Below are positions 26,822-36,122 of a stretch of DNA of 64,000 nucleotides, one piece after another. The notes under the pieces are model-generated. The model was not told where the DNA came from. It searched no databases and worked only from the letters and a program-made list of their open reading frames with translations. Position 1 is the first letter of the stretch. The number at the start of each line of letters is the position of its first letter. The DNA is from Erwinia sorbitola (lineage in GTDB: Bacteria; Pseudomonadota; Gammaproteobacteria; Enterobacterales; Enterobacteriaceae). Where the stretch lies: the NCBI RefSeq assembly GCF_009738185.1, contig NZ_CP046509.1, forward strand, positions 623,501-687,500. The letters are read 5' to 3'. Position numbers and translations under genes: made by a program.

Positions 26822-27592
26822 ATGATGATAAAAATCGGGGCTGTGGCCCTTCTGCTGGTGGCAGGAAGCGCCAGTGCGCAATCACATCTGGATCGGGCTA
26901 TGCAGAGTAAAACGCTGGTAGTGTGTACTACCGGAGACTATAAGCCCTATACCTATCTGCGTACTGATGGTAGCTATGAAGGCATTGATATTTCTCTGGT
27001 GCAGTCGCTGGCAAAAAGCCTGGGTGCTGAAGTGAAATGGGTGCCGACCACCTGGAAAACCCTGACGCCTGACTTTATCGGCAAGCAGTGTGACGTCGCA
27101 TTAGGTGGTGTATCGGTAACGCTAAAACGCCAGCAGACAGCCTGGTTCGCCGAGCCGCTGGATACTGATGGTAAAATCCCACTGGTACGCTGTGCCGACA
27201 AAAAGAAATATCGCAGTGTTGAGCAGATGAATAAGCCGTCTGTGCGCCTGATTGAACCGGCAGGCGGCACCAATGAAGCCTTTGTACATGCTTATTTGCC
27301 GCAGGCTAACTTGACGCTATTTCACGATAACGTCACCATCTTCCAGCAGCTGGTGGATAAGAAAGCGGATGTGATGATCACTGATGCTTCTGAAGCGCTC
27401 TATCAGCAGAAGCGTTATCCGTCATTGTGCGCCATCAATCCGGAGAAGCCGCTGCAATATGGTGAGAAGGCATGGATGTTGCCGCGTGATGATATCAGCT
27501 GGAAGATGTACGTTGACCAGTGGCTGCACCTGAGTAAAGCCACCGGGGAATATCAGCAGATAGTCGCGCAATGGTTAGCGGTGAAATCATAA
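26822..27592 (+). CDS. pheC: periplasmic cyclohexadienyl dehydratase (PheC-like)
   Basis: Predicted exported enzyme that converts prephenate to phenylpyruvate and arogenate to phenylalanine. The 256-residue protein has a signal peptide (cleavage near GSASAQ) and the solute-binding-protein fold. Stretches TTGDYKPYTYL, AGGTNEAF, HDNVTIFQQLVDKKADVMITDASEA and YVDQWLH follow, from memory, the Pseudomonas aeruginosa PheC sequence rather than generic amino-acid-binding proteins. The glutamate corresponding to the reported catalytic Glu (in TDASEA) is E191. No transporter genes are nearby, which also argues for an enzyme. It is divergent from mdaB. An ordinary amino-acid-binding protein remains the alternative. 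Confidence 0.82.
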   Translation: MMIKIGAVALLLVAGSASAQSHLDRAMQSKTLVVCTTGDYKPYTYLRTDGSYEGIDISLVQSLAKSLGAEVKWVPTTWKTLTPDFIGKQCDVALGGVSVTLKRQQTAWFAEPLDTDGKIPLVRCADKKKYRSVEQMNKPSVRLIEPAGGTNEAFVHAYLPQANLTLFHDNVTIFQQLVDKKADVMITDASEALYQQKRYPSLCAINPEKPLQYGEKAWMLPRDDISWKMYVDQWLHLSKATGEYQQIVAQWLAVKS

Positions 27593-27600
27593 CCTTTGAT

Positions 27601-27620
27601 GGGCCACGCATGCGTGACCC
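27601..27620. repeat. palindrome after pheC-like gene
   Basis: GGG-CACGCATGCGTG-CCC palindrome (one unpaired base on each side) 9 bp past the stop codon, between convergent pheC and tpsB; likely a terminator and part of the window's palindrome family. Confidence 0.65.
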
Positions 27621-27679
27621 AGACATCGTGGGTTATACGTCTCTTTTAACCGCTCGGTTAAACAAGATATTACAGAGGA

Positions 27680-29371
27680 TTAGTACATCCACTGTAGCGT
27701 AAAGCCGAGGTTGAGGTCGTTAGTAGCCAGCCCATCAGGTTTTGACAGCGGCACAGACGTAAAAAGGTCATAGCCGGTGTGCCATTTATATCCGCGCACA
27801 CCAGCAACGCCACCCATCAGTGTGCGGCCGGAAATCCAATCCTGGCGTGTACGGGAAACCTGCCCGACATCGGCTCCCAGATAAAACTGGTTACTCCAGG
27901 ACTCTGGCAGGTTGATATTGACCGTATTGCTCAGGTACCAGCCACGGTCGCCCATCAGGGTGTTTTCGCCGTCAAAACCTCGTATCGTCCAGCGGTTACC
28001 AATACTGAACTGATCCTGAGATATCAGCTGGCCAGGCGCATACTGCGAGAAGAAGTGCGGTTGATAGCTCATCCCGATACCTGCGAACTGAAACGGGATC
28101 GCTGCCTGAAGATCCAGAGTCATAATATGACTGCTGTCGCTGGCATTACCGTAACGGGCGCTGGCGGTTGTTTCACTGCCAAACCAACGCATATTTTTTT
28201 GCCAGCTCAGATCGGCGTCGAATACCATGTCGCGGATATAATGACGATGGGCGAGATCGAAACGTAAATTAGTCAAATCCAGCCGCTGTAACTCAAGTTC
28301 GGTGTCGCTGATATAGTAATTTGAGTCTCTTTTTATCACCTGTGAACTGAAGGTGGTTTTTTGTCGAGCGCTGCGATGCAAAACCCGGTTCACCCTGGCA
28401 CTAAGGTACTTACTTTTCCCCTGGTACTGATAATTAGACAGCTCTCCGGAAAGTGGCTGATGATACTCGTTTTGGCTGGCGTAGAGATTCAGCGACCAGT
28501 AGCCATACGGAACCGAATAGCTCATCGAGCTGTTTTTATTTCCCTTGTGCCGATTATTTTGCAGACTTTTCCCAACAGAGACATAAAATAGATCGTTCAG
28601 CGAAGTAATATTATCCAGATAAAGAGCAAGGCCGCCCTGATAGCGGCCAGTATATTTACTTCCTGCATCGTCCATCCATCCGGCAACCCGCCAGTAAGCG
28701 TCCTGTGCGCGATCGATGGAAACATCACTTACTCCCTGTTCTGCTGTAGGAACAAGATTAATATGCACGTAAGTGGAGGGGATATTTTGCATATTTTCCA
28801 GACCTTGCTCAATATCACGCAGGTCGAGAATATCATCCGAACTCATCGGAAAAGCATTCCGCGTTGTGACCCAGGTGTCGCTTTTTTCTGAGAGATATAT
28901 TTCCCCCACCTTTCCCGCAATGACCTTTAGCTCCAGGTTGCCGCTGTTAATATTCTGGTCAGGGAGATTGACTCTGGAAGTGATATAACCGCTGCCAATA
29001 AGTTTATTTTGCAAAGTAATGATGGCAACTTTTATATTGTGGGCGTTCATGCAGTGCCCTTTAGCCTCATCAGCAATACGCTGCAACGGATACCATGAAG
29101 GTATCTCGGGATCCTTATCAATAATTATATTAGTTATCAGTTTGCAGGAAGGTGTATCTACATAGCTGTGCATATTATCAGCTGAGCGGGTATCCTCACC
29201 ACGGACTTCCTTTCCCGTGGTATCAAGCTGTGACTGCAACGCTTTCTGCTGTTGCCTCTGATGCACATTTTGTTGCTCTAGGTTATTGAATGTATTTGAT
29301 GATTTTGCCGAAGTGGTCAGCATCATTAAAAAAATAAATACAAGAGTTGTTCGGCAAATGTTCGCCTTCAC
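27680..29371 (-). CDS. two-partner secretion outer-membrane transporter (TpsB/ShlB family)
   Basis: Omp85-superfamily pore that exports TpsA exoproteins across the outer membrane. The 563-residue product, GTG start at 29371 with GGAG 8 nt upstream, has a signal peptide (residues 1-25), a Gln-rich segment, POTRA domains beginning at PSCKLITNIIIDKDPEIPSW (two cysteines, as in ShlB), and a C-terminal beta-barrel. The barrel lid-loop motif appears as RWTIRGFDGENTLMGDRGWYLSN near residue 460, and it ends in an aromatic residue (TLQWMY), typical for barrel assembly. It follows two tpsA genes on the same strand, so it is the shared transporter. Confidence 0.93.
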   Translation of the reverse strand: MKANICRTTLVFIFLMMLTTSAKSSNTFNNLEQQNVHQRQQQKALQSQLDTTGKEVRGEDTRSADNMHSYVDTPSCKLITNIIIDKDPEIPSWYPLQRIADEAKGHCMNAHNIKVAIITLQNKLIGSGYITSRVNLPDQNINSGNLELKVIAGKVGEIYLSEKSDTWVTTRNAFPMSSDDILDLRDIEQGLENMQNIPSTYVHINLVPTAEQGVSDVSIDRAQDAYWRVAGWMDDAGSKYTGRYQGGLALYLDNITSLNDLFYVSVGKSLQNNRHKGNKNSSMSYSVPYGYWSLNLYASQNEYHQPLSGELSNYQYQGKSKYLSARVNRVLHRSARQKTTFSSQVIKRDSNYYISDTELELQRLDLTNLRFDLAHRHYIRDMVFDADLSWQKNMRWFGSETTASARYGNASDSSHIMTLDLQAAIPFQFAGIGMSYQPHFFSQYAPGQLISQDQFSIGNRWTIRGFDGENTLMGDRGWYLSNTVNINLPESWSNQFYLGADVGQVSRTRQDWISGRTLMGGVAGVRGYKWHTGYDLFTSVPLSKPDGLATNDLNLGFTLQWMY

Positions 29372-29388
29372 AAAGCTATCTCCATTAT

Positions 29389-29414
29389 AAATCCGCGCAT
29401 TTCTGCGCGGATTT
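29389..29414. terminator. hairpin between tpsA and tpsB
   Basis: Perfect 11-bp stem AAATCCGCGCA/TGCGCGGATTT with a 4-nt loop. T-rich sequence follows on the plus strand, not on the coding minus strand, so on the tps message it more likely limits readthrough into tpsB or stabilises the upstream mRNA. Confidence 0.6.
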
Positions 29415-29454
29415 TTATTTTTAATTATCGTGTTTTATATTGATTTTAACCGGG

Positions 29455-31326
29455 TTATTTCTGTCGGATTATCCCGTGGTTAGTGGTTTTTTTACTGTGA
29501 ATATCGGTAGATCCGGTAGACATAACAATACTGTTATTAGTAAATGATTCCGGTGCGTATAGGTTAATATTACCGCTGCTGACGATCGCTGAGTTATTAG
29601 TGATATTTCCATAGGTATTTATAGTAAGGTCTTTACCACTGTGAATGTTTCGGTAGTTAGTGATATTTATCGCGTCAATATTGGTATTGTTATCAGCACC
29701 GATAGAACCATAGTTATTAACGTCACCGAAACTGGTCAAGCTAATATCATTACCTGCCTGATATGTTCCATAGTTTGTGAGGCCACTCATTGAGAAAATA
29801 GTTAAGTTTTTGGCTGCATTAATCGTAGTTGCTGTATTGTCATCAATATAATTAGATTGTATGACGATATCATTTTTTGCTTTCAAATCTGCGGCAGAAA
29901 GGTTAAAAATTTTGGTTTCAAGTGTAATATCTTTTGCTGAAATATGACTTTGCTCGCCATGTATCTTGCTGGTAGCTGACACAAAAACGTTACCCGAGTC
30001 AGATTTTATATGACCATTGCGTCCAATGTATAGATCATCGCCGGCAATGTTAATGTCATTGGTTGCTTTTATTCCTCCGATTGCTTCACCACCAGCATAG
30101 CTATCGCTAGAGTAATTTACTAATTTATTTGAGTTAATATTCACATCTTTACCTGAAACCAAAGCGGCTCTATTGTAAAGGGTAACCGCGTCAATATTTA
30201 ACTTACTATCACTCTGGATTGTGCTGGAATATTGGTTGAAGATATAATTGGCGGCAATAGTCATATTCCCGCTTGATTTGATCTTGCCACCTTCAATATT
30301 ATTGATATTACCCCCATTAATTCCGATGGTGGAACGTGAGTTTAATAATCCTTTGTTAGTGAAGTTAGTTGCAGTAATATCAAATTCAGCACCAATGATT
30401 GTGCCGGTATTTGAAATGTCTCCATTAGTGTCAATATTTAGATTTGTCGCGGCAGAAATAAAGCCACCACTGTTACTGACACCAAATCCTTTCTGATTGG
30501 CTATAAGAGTTATTTTATTTGCAAACATGCCTCCGAGCCGAGAAACATCCAGCCCGGTAGATTTTTCATATTTTACCAGACCTGGTGCTGTGTTGGTTAG
30601 TTGATTGTTTTTAATAGTGACGTTTTTATTAACGCCAGTCATGATTTGGAGATCTTTCGCCTGAAGATAGCCATTCACTTTTACTGTTTTGGCCAGTAAA
30701 GAAGTGTAGTCGGAGGCATTATCATTCATGCCTCGCCCGGAAATGGTGATATTACCAGTAGTTACATCGATCCCACCAAGATTGTCATTATCTAACAGTA
30801 TATTACCAGTAGTTAGTGTACTACGCCCGGTATTAATAAATCCGCAACCATCACAGTTGATGCCATTGGGGTTGGCAATAATCACATTTGCTTTTTTACC
30901 TGCAACTTCGATCATACCGTTTAACTGGCTTGCATGATTTGAGGTTACTTCATTAATTATTAACCCGGCTGATCCGTTAGCCATGTTGCTGTTGCCTGCA
31001 ACCATTCCAGCGATGTTAGTCTTCGAACTTTCTGCTCCGTTATTCAGCACCAATCCATGCTTGCTGACGTCGAACTGGACAAATTTATTATGTGAAATTC
31101 CATTTGGAGACGCGGAATTAATATTTACTGTAGTGGATCCATTGGGGTTGAAAGTAATGCCTGGCTTTTGTGCCTGGTCTAAACCAGCTGTCACCGTCGC
31201 CTGTACAGGTGTGATGTAAGAGAATGCCATCCATGTCATTAAACATATGGATGAAACGCGGAAATTTGATTTTTTTGATTTCATTTTTTGGCTACCAGAT
31301 CTTAGTGCTGAACTATATTTATTCAT
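29455..31326 (-). CDS. TpsA exoprotein, haemagglutinin-type (downstream copy)
   Basis: Secreted beta-helix protein of the filamentous-haemagglutinin/haemolysin family. The 623-residue product has a long basic signal peptide (MNKYSSALRSGSQKMKSKK...TPVQA, about 45 residues) and a TPS secretion domain with NKFVQFDVSKHGLVLNN, the NPNGI motif and a CxxC pair (NCDGCGFINT). The rest is short Asn/Gly/Ser-rich repeats (ANYIF, NINGGN, LTNYGTY types) that read as beta-helix coils. No toxin, VENN or other C-terminal domain is seen. It is much shorter than usual TpsA proteins. Start at 31326 chosen for AGGA 7 nt upstream. Codon use is strongly AT-rich. Paralogue of the next gene upstream. Confidence 0.9.
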   Translation of the reverse strand: MNKYSSALRSGSQKMKSKKSNFRVSSICLMTWMAFSYITPVQATVTAGLDQAQKPGITFNPNGSTTVNINSASPNGISHNKFVQFDVSKHGLVLNNGAESSKTNIAGMVAGNSNMANGSAGLIINEVTSNHASQLNGMIEVAGKKANVIIANPNGINCDGCGFINTGRSTLTTGNILLDNDNLGGIDVTTGNITISGRGMNDNASDYTSLLAKTVKVNGYLQAKDLQIMTGVNKNVTIKNNQLTNTAPGLVKYEKSTGLDVSRLGGMFANKITLIANQKGFGVSNSGGFISAATNLNIDTNGDISNTGTIIGAEFDITATNFTNKGLLNSRSTIGINGGNINNIEGGKIKSSGNMTIAANYIFNQYSSTIQSDSKLNIDAVTLYNRAALVSGKDVNINSNKLVNYSSDSYAGGEAIGGIKATNDINIAGDDLYIGRNGHIKSDSGNVFVSATSKIHGEQSHISAKDITLETKIFNLSAADLKAKNDIVIQSNYIDDNTATTINAAKNLTIFSMSGLTNYGTYQAGNDISLTSFGDVNNYGSIGADNNTNIDAINITNYRNIHSGKDLTINTYGNITNNSAIVSSGNINLYAPESFTNNSIVMSTGSTDIHSKKTTNHGIIRQK

Positions 31327-31440
31327 TAGTGATTCCTCATGGATATTAAAGTGCAAAACATATCCCCCACAAAAAAGTGAGGCTTATGAAATGTTTTTTG
31401 TTAAATGATAAATAGTATTGTTAATATTTAAAATAAGTGT

Positions 31441-33399
31441 TTACCAGTATGAGATGTATCCTTTATTAGAAATTTTAGGACTTTGGATATCGACCGATTG
31501 GGTTGCCAGGATATTGCCAGCGTTATAAAAATTAGTGGGTGCCAATAGCTTAGTTTTACCACCGCTGCTTATAGTTGCGCCTCTGCTATTATTAATAATG
31601 CCTTGTGAACTCAGTGTGAGATCTCCATCAGTGGTAATGTTTTTATTGTTACCAATGTATTGTGCGGTAATTGTGATGTCATTATTACCAATAATGCTTC
31701 CCAGATTGGTAAAATTACCCGTGCTGGTGATTTTGAGGTTATTACCTGCATTTAATGACGCATAATTGGTATAACCAGTTTCTGATGTAATAGACAGGTT
31801 TTTTCCTGCATTAATGACGGTGCCAGTATTTTCATAGTTGCTAACAGTTTTAGCATGCAAACTAATATTATTATCTGCTGTGATCCTTGCTCCAGATAGA
31901 TTCGAATTAATGCTATTTATTGTGATGTTTTTCCCTGAAATTTGACTGTTATGGTTATTCACATTGCCTGTAGTAAGTACAGAAATATTTCCTGAATCTG
32001 AGTGTATGTTTCCATCGATATTAATTAATGAAGATTCAATGTTAATATCGTTGGTTGCTATAATTCCCCCGCTCTTAGTAGTCATGATGTTAGTTATTGG
32101 TGATATATAACTTTTACTTTTGTTATTAGAAAGTGAGTTTGAAGCAATGTTCACACCATTGCCTGAAATCAACCCTGCATCATTAAAGGTTTTGATGCTA
32201 TTAATATTGATCGTGCCATTTTTAGTGAAAGTTAATCCGCTATTGTTATAGAAGTTTTGCCCTGCGGTTATATTTATATCTCCATCTGATGTAATCTCAC
32301 TGCGATTGTTATTGATTAGGTTTCCAGTGAGTTTTAGAGCAGATGATGCGGATATTTTTCCGCTATTAGTCAGGTTAGTCTTAGTATTAAGATTAACTAC
32401 GCCACCACTGATTTTTCCACTGTTATTCAATGCAATAGCATTCGTTGTTACCCTGCTTGCGCCTTCCATATGGCCGGAGTTAATAATGTTTCCATTAACA
32501 TCCATATAAAGATTCGATGTTGCTGAAATAATTCCGCCGTTTCTGATCCCCACGTTCGGGTTGTTAGCCATCAGAGTGATTTTGTTAGCATACATACTGC
32601 CTAAGTATGAAACATCCAAGGCATAGAGAGTATTGTCCACCGGTGATGAAGATGTGTTCCAGTGTCCGGTGAATAATCTATTGTTACCCGTCATGACGTA
32701 ATTATTGGTGCCAACAGCCACCTGAAGATCTTTTGTTTCAATCTTCGCGTTAGCTATTATTGCTCTGGCGAGGAAAGAGGTATAGTCAGAATTATCATTC
32801 ATACCTTTTCCGGAAAAACTTATATTTCCAGAGGATACATTGATTCCGGAAAGGTCATCATTATTAAGTTTCACCTTGCCGGTAGTCAGTGTGCTACGAC
32901 CGGTATTAATAAATCCGCAGCCATCACAGTTAATACCAGAGGGGTTAGCAATAATTACGCTTGCTTTTTTCCCGGCAACCTCGATCATTCCATTTAACAG
33001 GCTGCCACGATTTGAGGTTACTTCATTAATAATCAGTCCAGCTGGCCCATTTGCCATATTGCTGTTGCCTGCAATAATTCCACCGATGTTGGTCTTTGAA
33101 GTTTCAGCGCTATTATTCAGCACCAATCCATGTTTGCTGACGTCGAATTGGGTGAATTTATTATGTGAAATTCCATTTGTATAGGCGGCGTTAATGTTTA
33201 CCGTGGTGGAATTATTGGAGTTGAGGGTGACGCCTGGTTTTAGCACCTGGTTTACATCAGCGATAACCTTCGCCTGTACAGGTGTGATGTAAGATAATGC
33301 CACCCATGTCATTAAACAGACTGGTGCAACACGGAAAAATGGTTTTACTGATTTTGTTTTTTTAATTGGGGATTTTAAAAGGCGGAGGTGTGGAGTCAT
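31441..33399 (-). CDS. TpsA exoprotein, haemagglutinin-type (upstream copy)
   Basis: First gene of the tpsA-tpsA-tpsB run. The 652-residue product has a basic N-region, then CLMTWVALSYITPVQA ending the signal peptide, and a TPS domain nearly the same as its neighbour's (HNKFTQFDVSKHGLVLNN, GGIIAGNSNMANGPAGLIINEVTSN, NCDGCGFINTGRSTLTTG); here the NPNGI motif reads NPSGI. The repeat region after about residue 210 has diverged much more than the N-terminal domain. No C-terminal toxin or anchor is seen, so it is probably released or held at the surface by the transporter. Start at 33399 has AAGGA 7 nt upstream; an ATG two codons earlier is possible. AT-rich, suggesting transfer. Confidence 0.9.
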   Translation of the reverse strand: MTPHLRLLKSPIKKTKSVKPFFRVAPVCLMTWVALSYITPVQAKVIADVNQVLKPGVTLNSNNSTTVNINAAYTNGISHNKFTQFDVSKHGLVLNNSAETSKTNIGGIIAGNSNMANGPAGLIINEVTSNRGSLLNGMIEVAGKKASVIIANPSGINCDGCGFINTGRSTLTTGKVKLNNDDLSGINVSSGNISFSGKGMNDNSDYTSFLARAIIANAKIETKDLQVAVGTNNYVMTGNNRLFTGHWNTSSSPVDNTLYALDVSYLGSMYANKITLMANNPNVGIRNGGIISATSNLYMDVNGNIINSGHMEGASRVTTNAIALNNSGKISGGVVNLNTKTNLTNSGKISASSALKLTGNLINNNRSEITSDGDINITAGQNFYNNSGLTFTKNGTININSIKTFNDAGLISGNGVNIASNSLSNNKSKSYISPITNIMTTKSGGIIATNDINIESSLINIDGNIHSDSGNISVLTTGNVNNHNSQISGKNITINSINSNLSGARITADNNISLHAKTVSNYENTGTVINAGKNLSITSETGYTNYASLNAGNNLKITSTGNFTNLGSIIGNNDITITAQYIGNNKNITTDGDLTLSSQGIINNSRGATISSGGKTKLLAPTNFYNAGNILATQSVDIQSPKISNKGYISYW

Positions 33400-33725
33400 T
33401 TTCATATCCTTGTCTTTATTTAAAACGCTTTTTTTCCATGCCAATGCAAGCTGCGTCAGAGCAGCAAATTAGTTCGTTTCCAATGATTTAAATATAGTAA
33501 AAGAGTTATTTTGTAATTATTTACGCATAAATATTTTTTTTGGTAATGATAGGTATATTATTGTTTTTGTTTTCACCTAAAGCTTATTGAATAAACGCTC
33601 CCCCTCTGTTCTGTTTACCCTGTGACAGACCTGCCCCTGATAAGGTACTATCCTCGCCAAACTTACCGCTGTGTGCTGCGGAGTTGCTGGCCTTTAACGC
33701 GCCGCGATGTGAGGAAGAGAGAACA
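33400..33725. other. AT-rich gap upstream of the tps genes and parC
   Basis: The first 200 bp are very AT-rich and continue the composition of the tps genes, so they likely hold the tps promoter and the end of the inserted segment. From about 33600 composition returns to that of parC. No clear hairpin, repeat or integrase remnant is visible. Confidence 0.6.
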
Positions 33726-36002
33726 ATGACTGATCTGACGCAGGATGGTGCAGAGCGCCTTGCCCTGCATACCTTTACCGAGAATGCGTACCTTAACTAC
33801 TCCATGTACGTCATCATGGATCGTGCGCTTCCTTATATTGGTGATGGCCTCAAGCCGGTTCAGCGCCGCATCGTGTATGCGATGTCAGAGCTGGGATTGA
33901 GCAACAACGCCAAGTTCAAAAAATCTGCCCGTACCGTCGGTGACGTGCTGGGTAAATACCATCCGCATGGCGATAGTGCCTGCTATGAAGCGATGGTGCT
34001 AATGGCGCAGCCTTTCTCCTATCGTTATCCGCTGGTCGATGGTCAGGGGAACTGGGGGGCACCGGACGATCCGAAATCCTTCGCCGCGATGCGTTATACC
34101 GAGTCACGTCTGTCGAAGTATGCCGAAGTGCTGCTGGGGGAACTCGGGCAGGGTACGGTAGACTATGTGCCAAACTTTGATGGCACCATGCAGGAGCCGT
34201 CGATGCTCCCGGCGCGTCTGCCGAACATCCTGCTGAATGGCACCACCGGTATTGCCGTCGGGATGGCAACGGATATCCCGCCGCACAACCTCAAAGAGGT
34301 GGCGAAAGCGGCCATCGCGCTGATCGATAATCCAAAAACGACCCTTGATGAACTGCTGGATATCGTTCAGGGGCCGGATTATCCAACCGAGGCGGAGATT
34401 ATTACGCCACGCAACGAGATCCGTAAAATCTACCAGAGCGGCCGTGGCTCGGTGCGTATGCGTGCGGTATGGAAGAAAGAAGACGGCGACGTGGTGATTA
34501 CGGCGTTGCCGCATCAGGTTTCCGGGGCGCGCGTGCTGGAGCAGATTGCAGCACAGATGCGTAACAAAAAGCTGCCGATGGTCGAAGACCTGCGCGATGA
34601 GTCCAACCATGAAAACCCAACGCGTCTGGTGATTGTGCCGCGTACTAATCGCGTGGATATGGAGCAGGTGATGAACCACCTGTTTGCCACCACCGATCTT
34701 GAGCGCAGCTACCGTATCAACCTGAATATGATCGGCCTGAATAACCGGCCGGCGGTAAAAAACCTGCTGGAAATCCTTAGCGAATGGCTGGTGTTCCGTC
34801 GTGATACGGTGCGTCGTCGTCTGAACTTCCGTCTGGAAAAAGTGCAGAAGCGCCTGCATATCCTCGCCGGTTTGCTGGTCGCATTTCTCAATATTGACGA
34901 TGTGATCCATATCATTCGCAGTGAAGATGAACCGAAACCGGTATTAATGTCGCGTTTCGACATCTCTGAAATTCAGGCTGAAGCCATCCTTGAACTGAAA
35001 CTCCGCCATCTCGCCAAGCTGGAAGAGATGAAGATTCGCGGTGAGCAGGATGAGCTGGAAAAAGAGCGCGCCTATCTGGAAGGTCTTCTGGCGTCAGAAC
35101 GCAAAATGAATACCTTACTGAAAAAAGAGTTGCAGGCTGACAGCGATGCCTACGGCGATCCGCGTCGATCGCCGCTGCGTGAGCGCGATGAAGCTAAGGC
35201 TATCAGCGAAAATGAGCTGGTGCCGTCCGAGCCGGTCACTATCGTACTGTCACAAAGCGGCTGGGTGCGCAGCGCTAAAGGGCATGATATTGATCCTGCG
35301 GGTCTTAGTTATAAAGCCGGGGACAACTATCTTGCTGCCGCACGCGGTAAAAGCAACCAGCCGGTGGTGTTTATTGACTCCACCGGGCGCAGCTATGCGC
35401 TGGAACCGATCACGCTGCCATCGGCTCGTGGCCAGGGTGAGCCGCTGACAGGTAAGCTGACGCCACCGCCAGGTGCTGCGTTTGAACAGGTGTTGATGGA
35501 AGATGACGATCAGAAACTGCTGATGGCCTCGGATGCGGGATACGGTTTCGTCTGTACCTTCAGTGATTTGGTATCGCGCAACCGTGCCGGGAAAGCGCTG
35601 CTGACCCTGCCTGCTAATGCCAAAGTGATGACGCCGATGGCGATCCACAGCAATGACGATCTGCTGCTGGCGATAACCAGCGCAGGGCGTATGCTGATGT
35701 TCCCGGTGGGCGATCTGCCGCAGCTGTCGAAAGGCAAAGGCAATAAGATCGTCTCCATTCCATCCGCTCAGGCGGCCTCGGGTGAAGATAAGCTTGCCTG
35801 GCTGCTGTTGCTGACGCCAGAGAGCGATATTACGCTACACGTTGGTAAGCGTAAGCTGACCCTGAAAGCGGCTGACCTACAGAAGTTCCGCGCTGAACGA
35901 GGCCGCCGGGGCACCCTGTTGCCGCGTGGCCTGCAGCGTATTGATCGGGTAGATGTTGAAGGCCCGGCGCGTAAAGCGTCAGCGGATAACAGCGAGGAGT
36001 AA
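33726..36002 (+). CDS. parC: DNA topoisomerase IV subunit A
   Basis: DNA-cleaving subunit of topoisomerase IV. The 758-residue protein (E. coli 752) starts MTDLTQDGAERLALHTF, a few residues longer at the N-terminus than E. coli. The catalytic tyrosine sits in MRYTESR (Y124). The quinolone-resistance region reads YHPHGDSACYEAMV, so the Ser (S84) and Glu (E88) that mutate in resistant strains are wild type. C-terminal beta-propeller motifs (KGKGNKIV) are present. The start at 33726 has GAGGAAGAGAG upstream. Followed by plsC and ftsP, as in E. coli. Confidence 0.98.
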   Translation: MTDLTQDGAERLALHTFTENAYLNYSMYVIMDRALPYIGDGLKPVQRRIVYAMSELGLSNNAKFKKSARTVGDVLGKYHPHGDSACYEAMVLMAQPFSYRYPLVDGQGNWGAPDDPKSFAAMRYTESRLSKYAEVLLGELGQGTVDYVPNFDGTMQEPSMLPARLPNILLNGTTGIAVGMATDIPPHNLKEVAKAAIALIDNPKTTLDELLDIVQGPDYPTEAEIITPRNEIRKIYQSGRGSVRMRAVWKKEDGDVVITALPHQVSGARVLEQIAAQMRNKKLPMVEDLRDESNHENPTRLVIVPRTNRVDMEQVMNHLFATTDLERSYRINLNMIGLNNRPAVKNLLEILSEWLVFRRDTVRRRLNFRLEKVQKRLHILAGLLVAFLNIDDVIHIIRSEDEPKPVLMSRFDISEIQAEAILELKLRHLAKLEEMKIRGEQDELEKERAYLEGLLASERKMNTLLKKELQADSDAYGDPRRSPLRERDEAKAISENELVPSEPVTIVLSQSGWVRSAKGHDIDPAGLSYKAGDNYLAAARGKSNQPVVFIDSTGRSYALEPITLPSARGQGEPLTGKLTPPPGAAFEQVLMEDDDQKLLMASDAGYGFVCTFSDLVSRNRAGKALLTLPANAKVMTPMAIHSNDDLLLAITSAGRMLMFPVGDLPQLSKGKGNKIVSIPSAQAASGEDKLAWLLLLTPESDITLHVGKRKLTLKAADLQKFRAERGRRGTLLPRGLQRIDRVDVEGPARKASADNSEE

Positions 36003-36009
36003 CATCTTG

Positions 36010-36039
36010 CCTGGCCTGTGCGTTCTCATGCAGGCCAGG
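36010..36039 (+). terminator. hairpin between parC and plsC
   Basis: Perfect 9-bp stem CCTGGCCTG/CAGGCCAGG with a 12-nt loop, just after parC. No T-run follows, so it may only attenuate. Confidence 0.5.
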
Positions 36040-36122
36040 ACGATGTCGGAACGAATATAATAAGCGCAGGCAGCGCGCGGAAGCGCCTGACGCGATACCT
36101 GCAAGTCCTTAATGAGGTTGTG

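Noticed and set aside
26822..27592. ABC-transporter amino-acid-binding protein
   Set aside because: No permease or ATPase genes nearby, and the motifs follow PheC more closely; kept as an alternative only.
29455..33399. TpsA proteins as contact-dependent inhibition (CdiA) toxins
   Set aside because: No VENN motif, no toxin domain and no small immunity gene; both proteins are far shorter than CdiA.
33726..34100. Quinolone-resistance change in parC
   Set aside because: The Ser and Glu of the resistance region (S84, E88) are the sensitive-type residues.
34104..34910. 268-codon frame antisense to parC
   Set aside because: Antisense shadow of a highly conserved gene, without a ribosome site.
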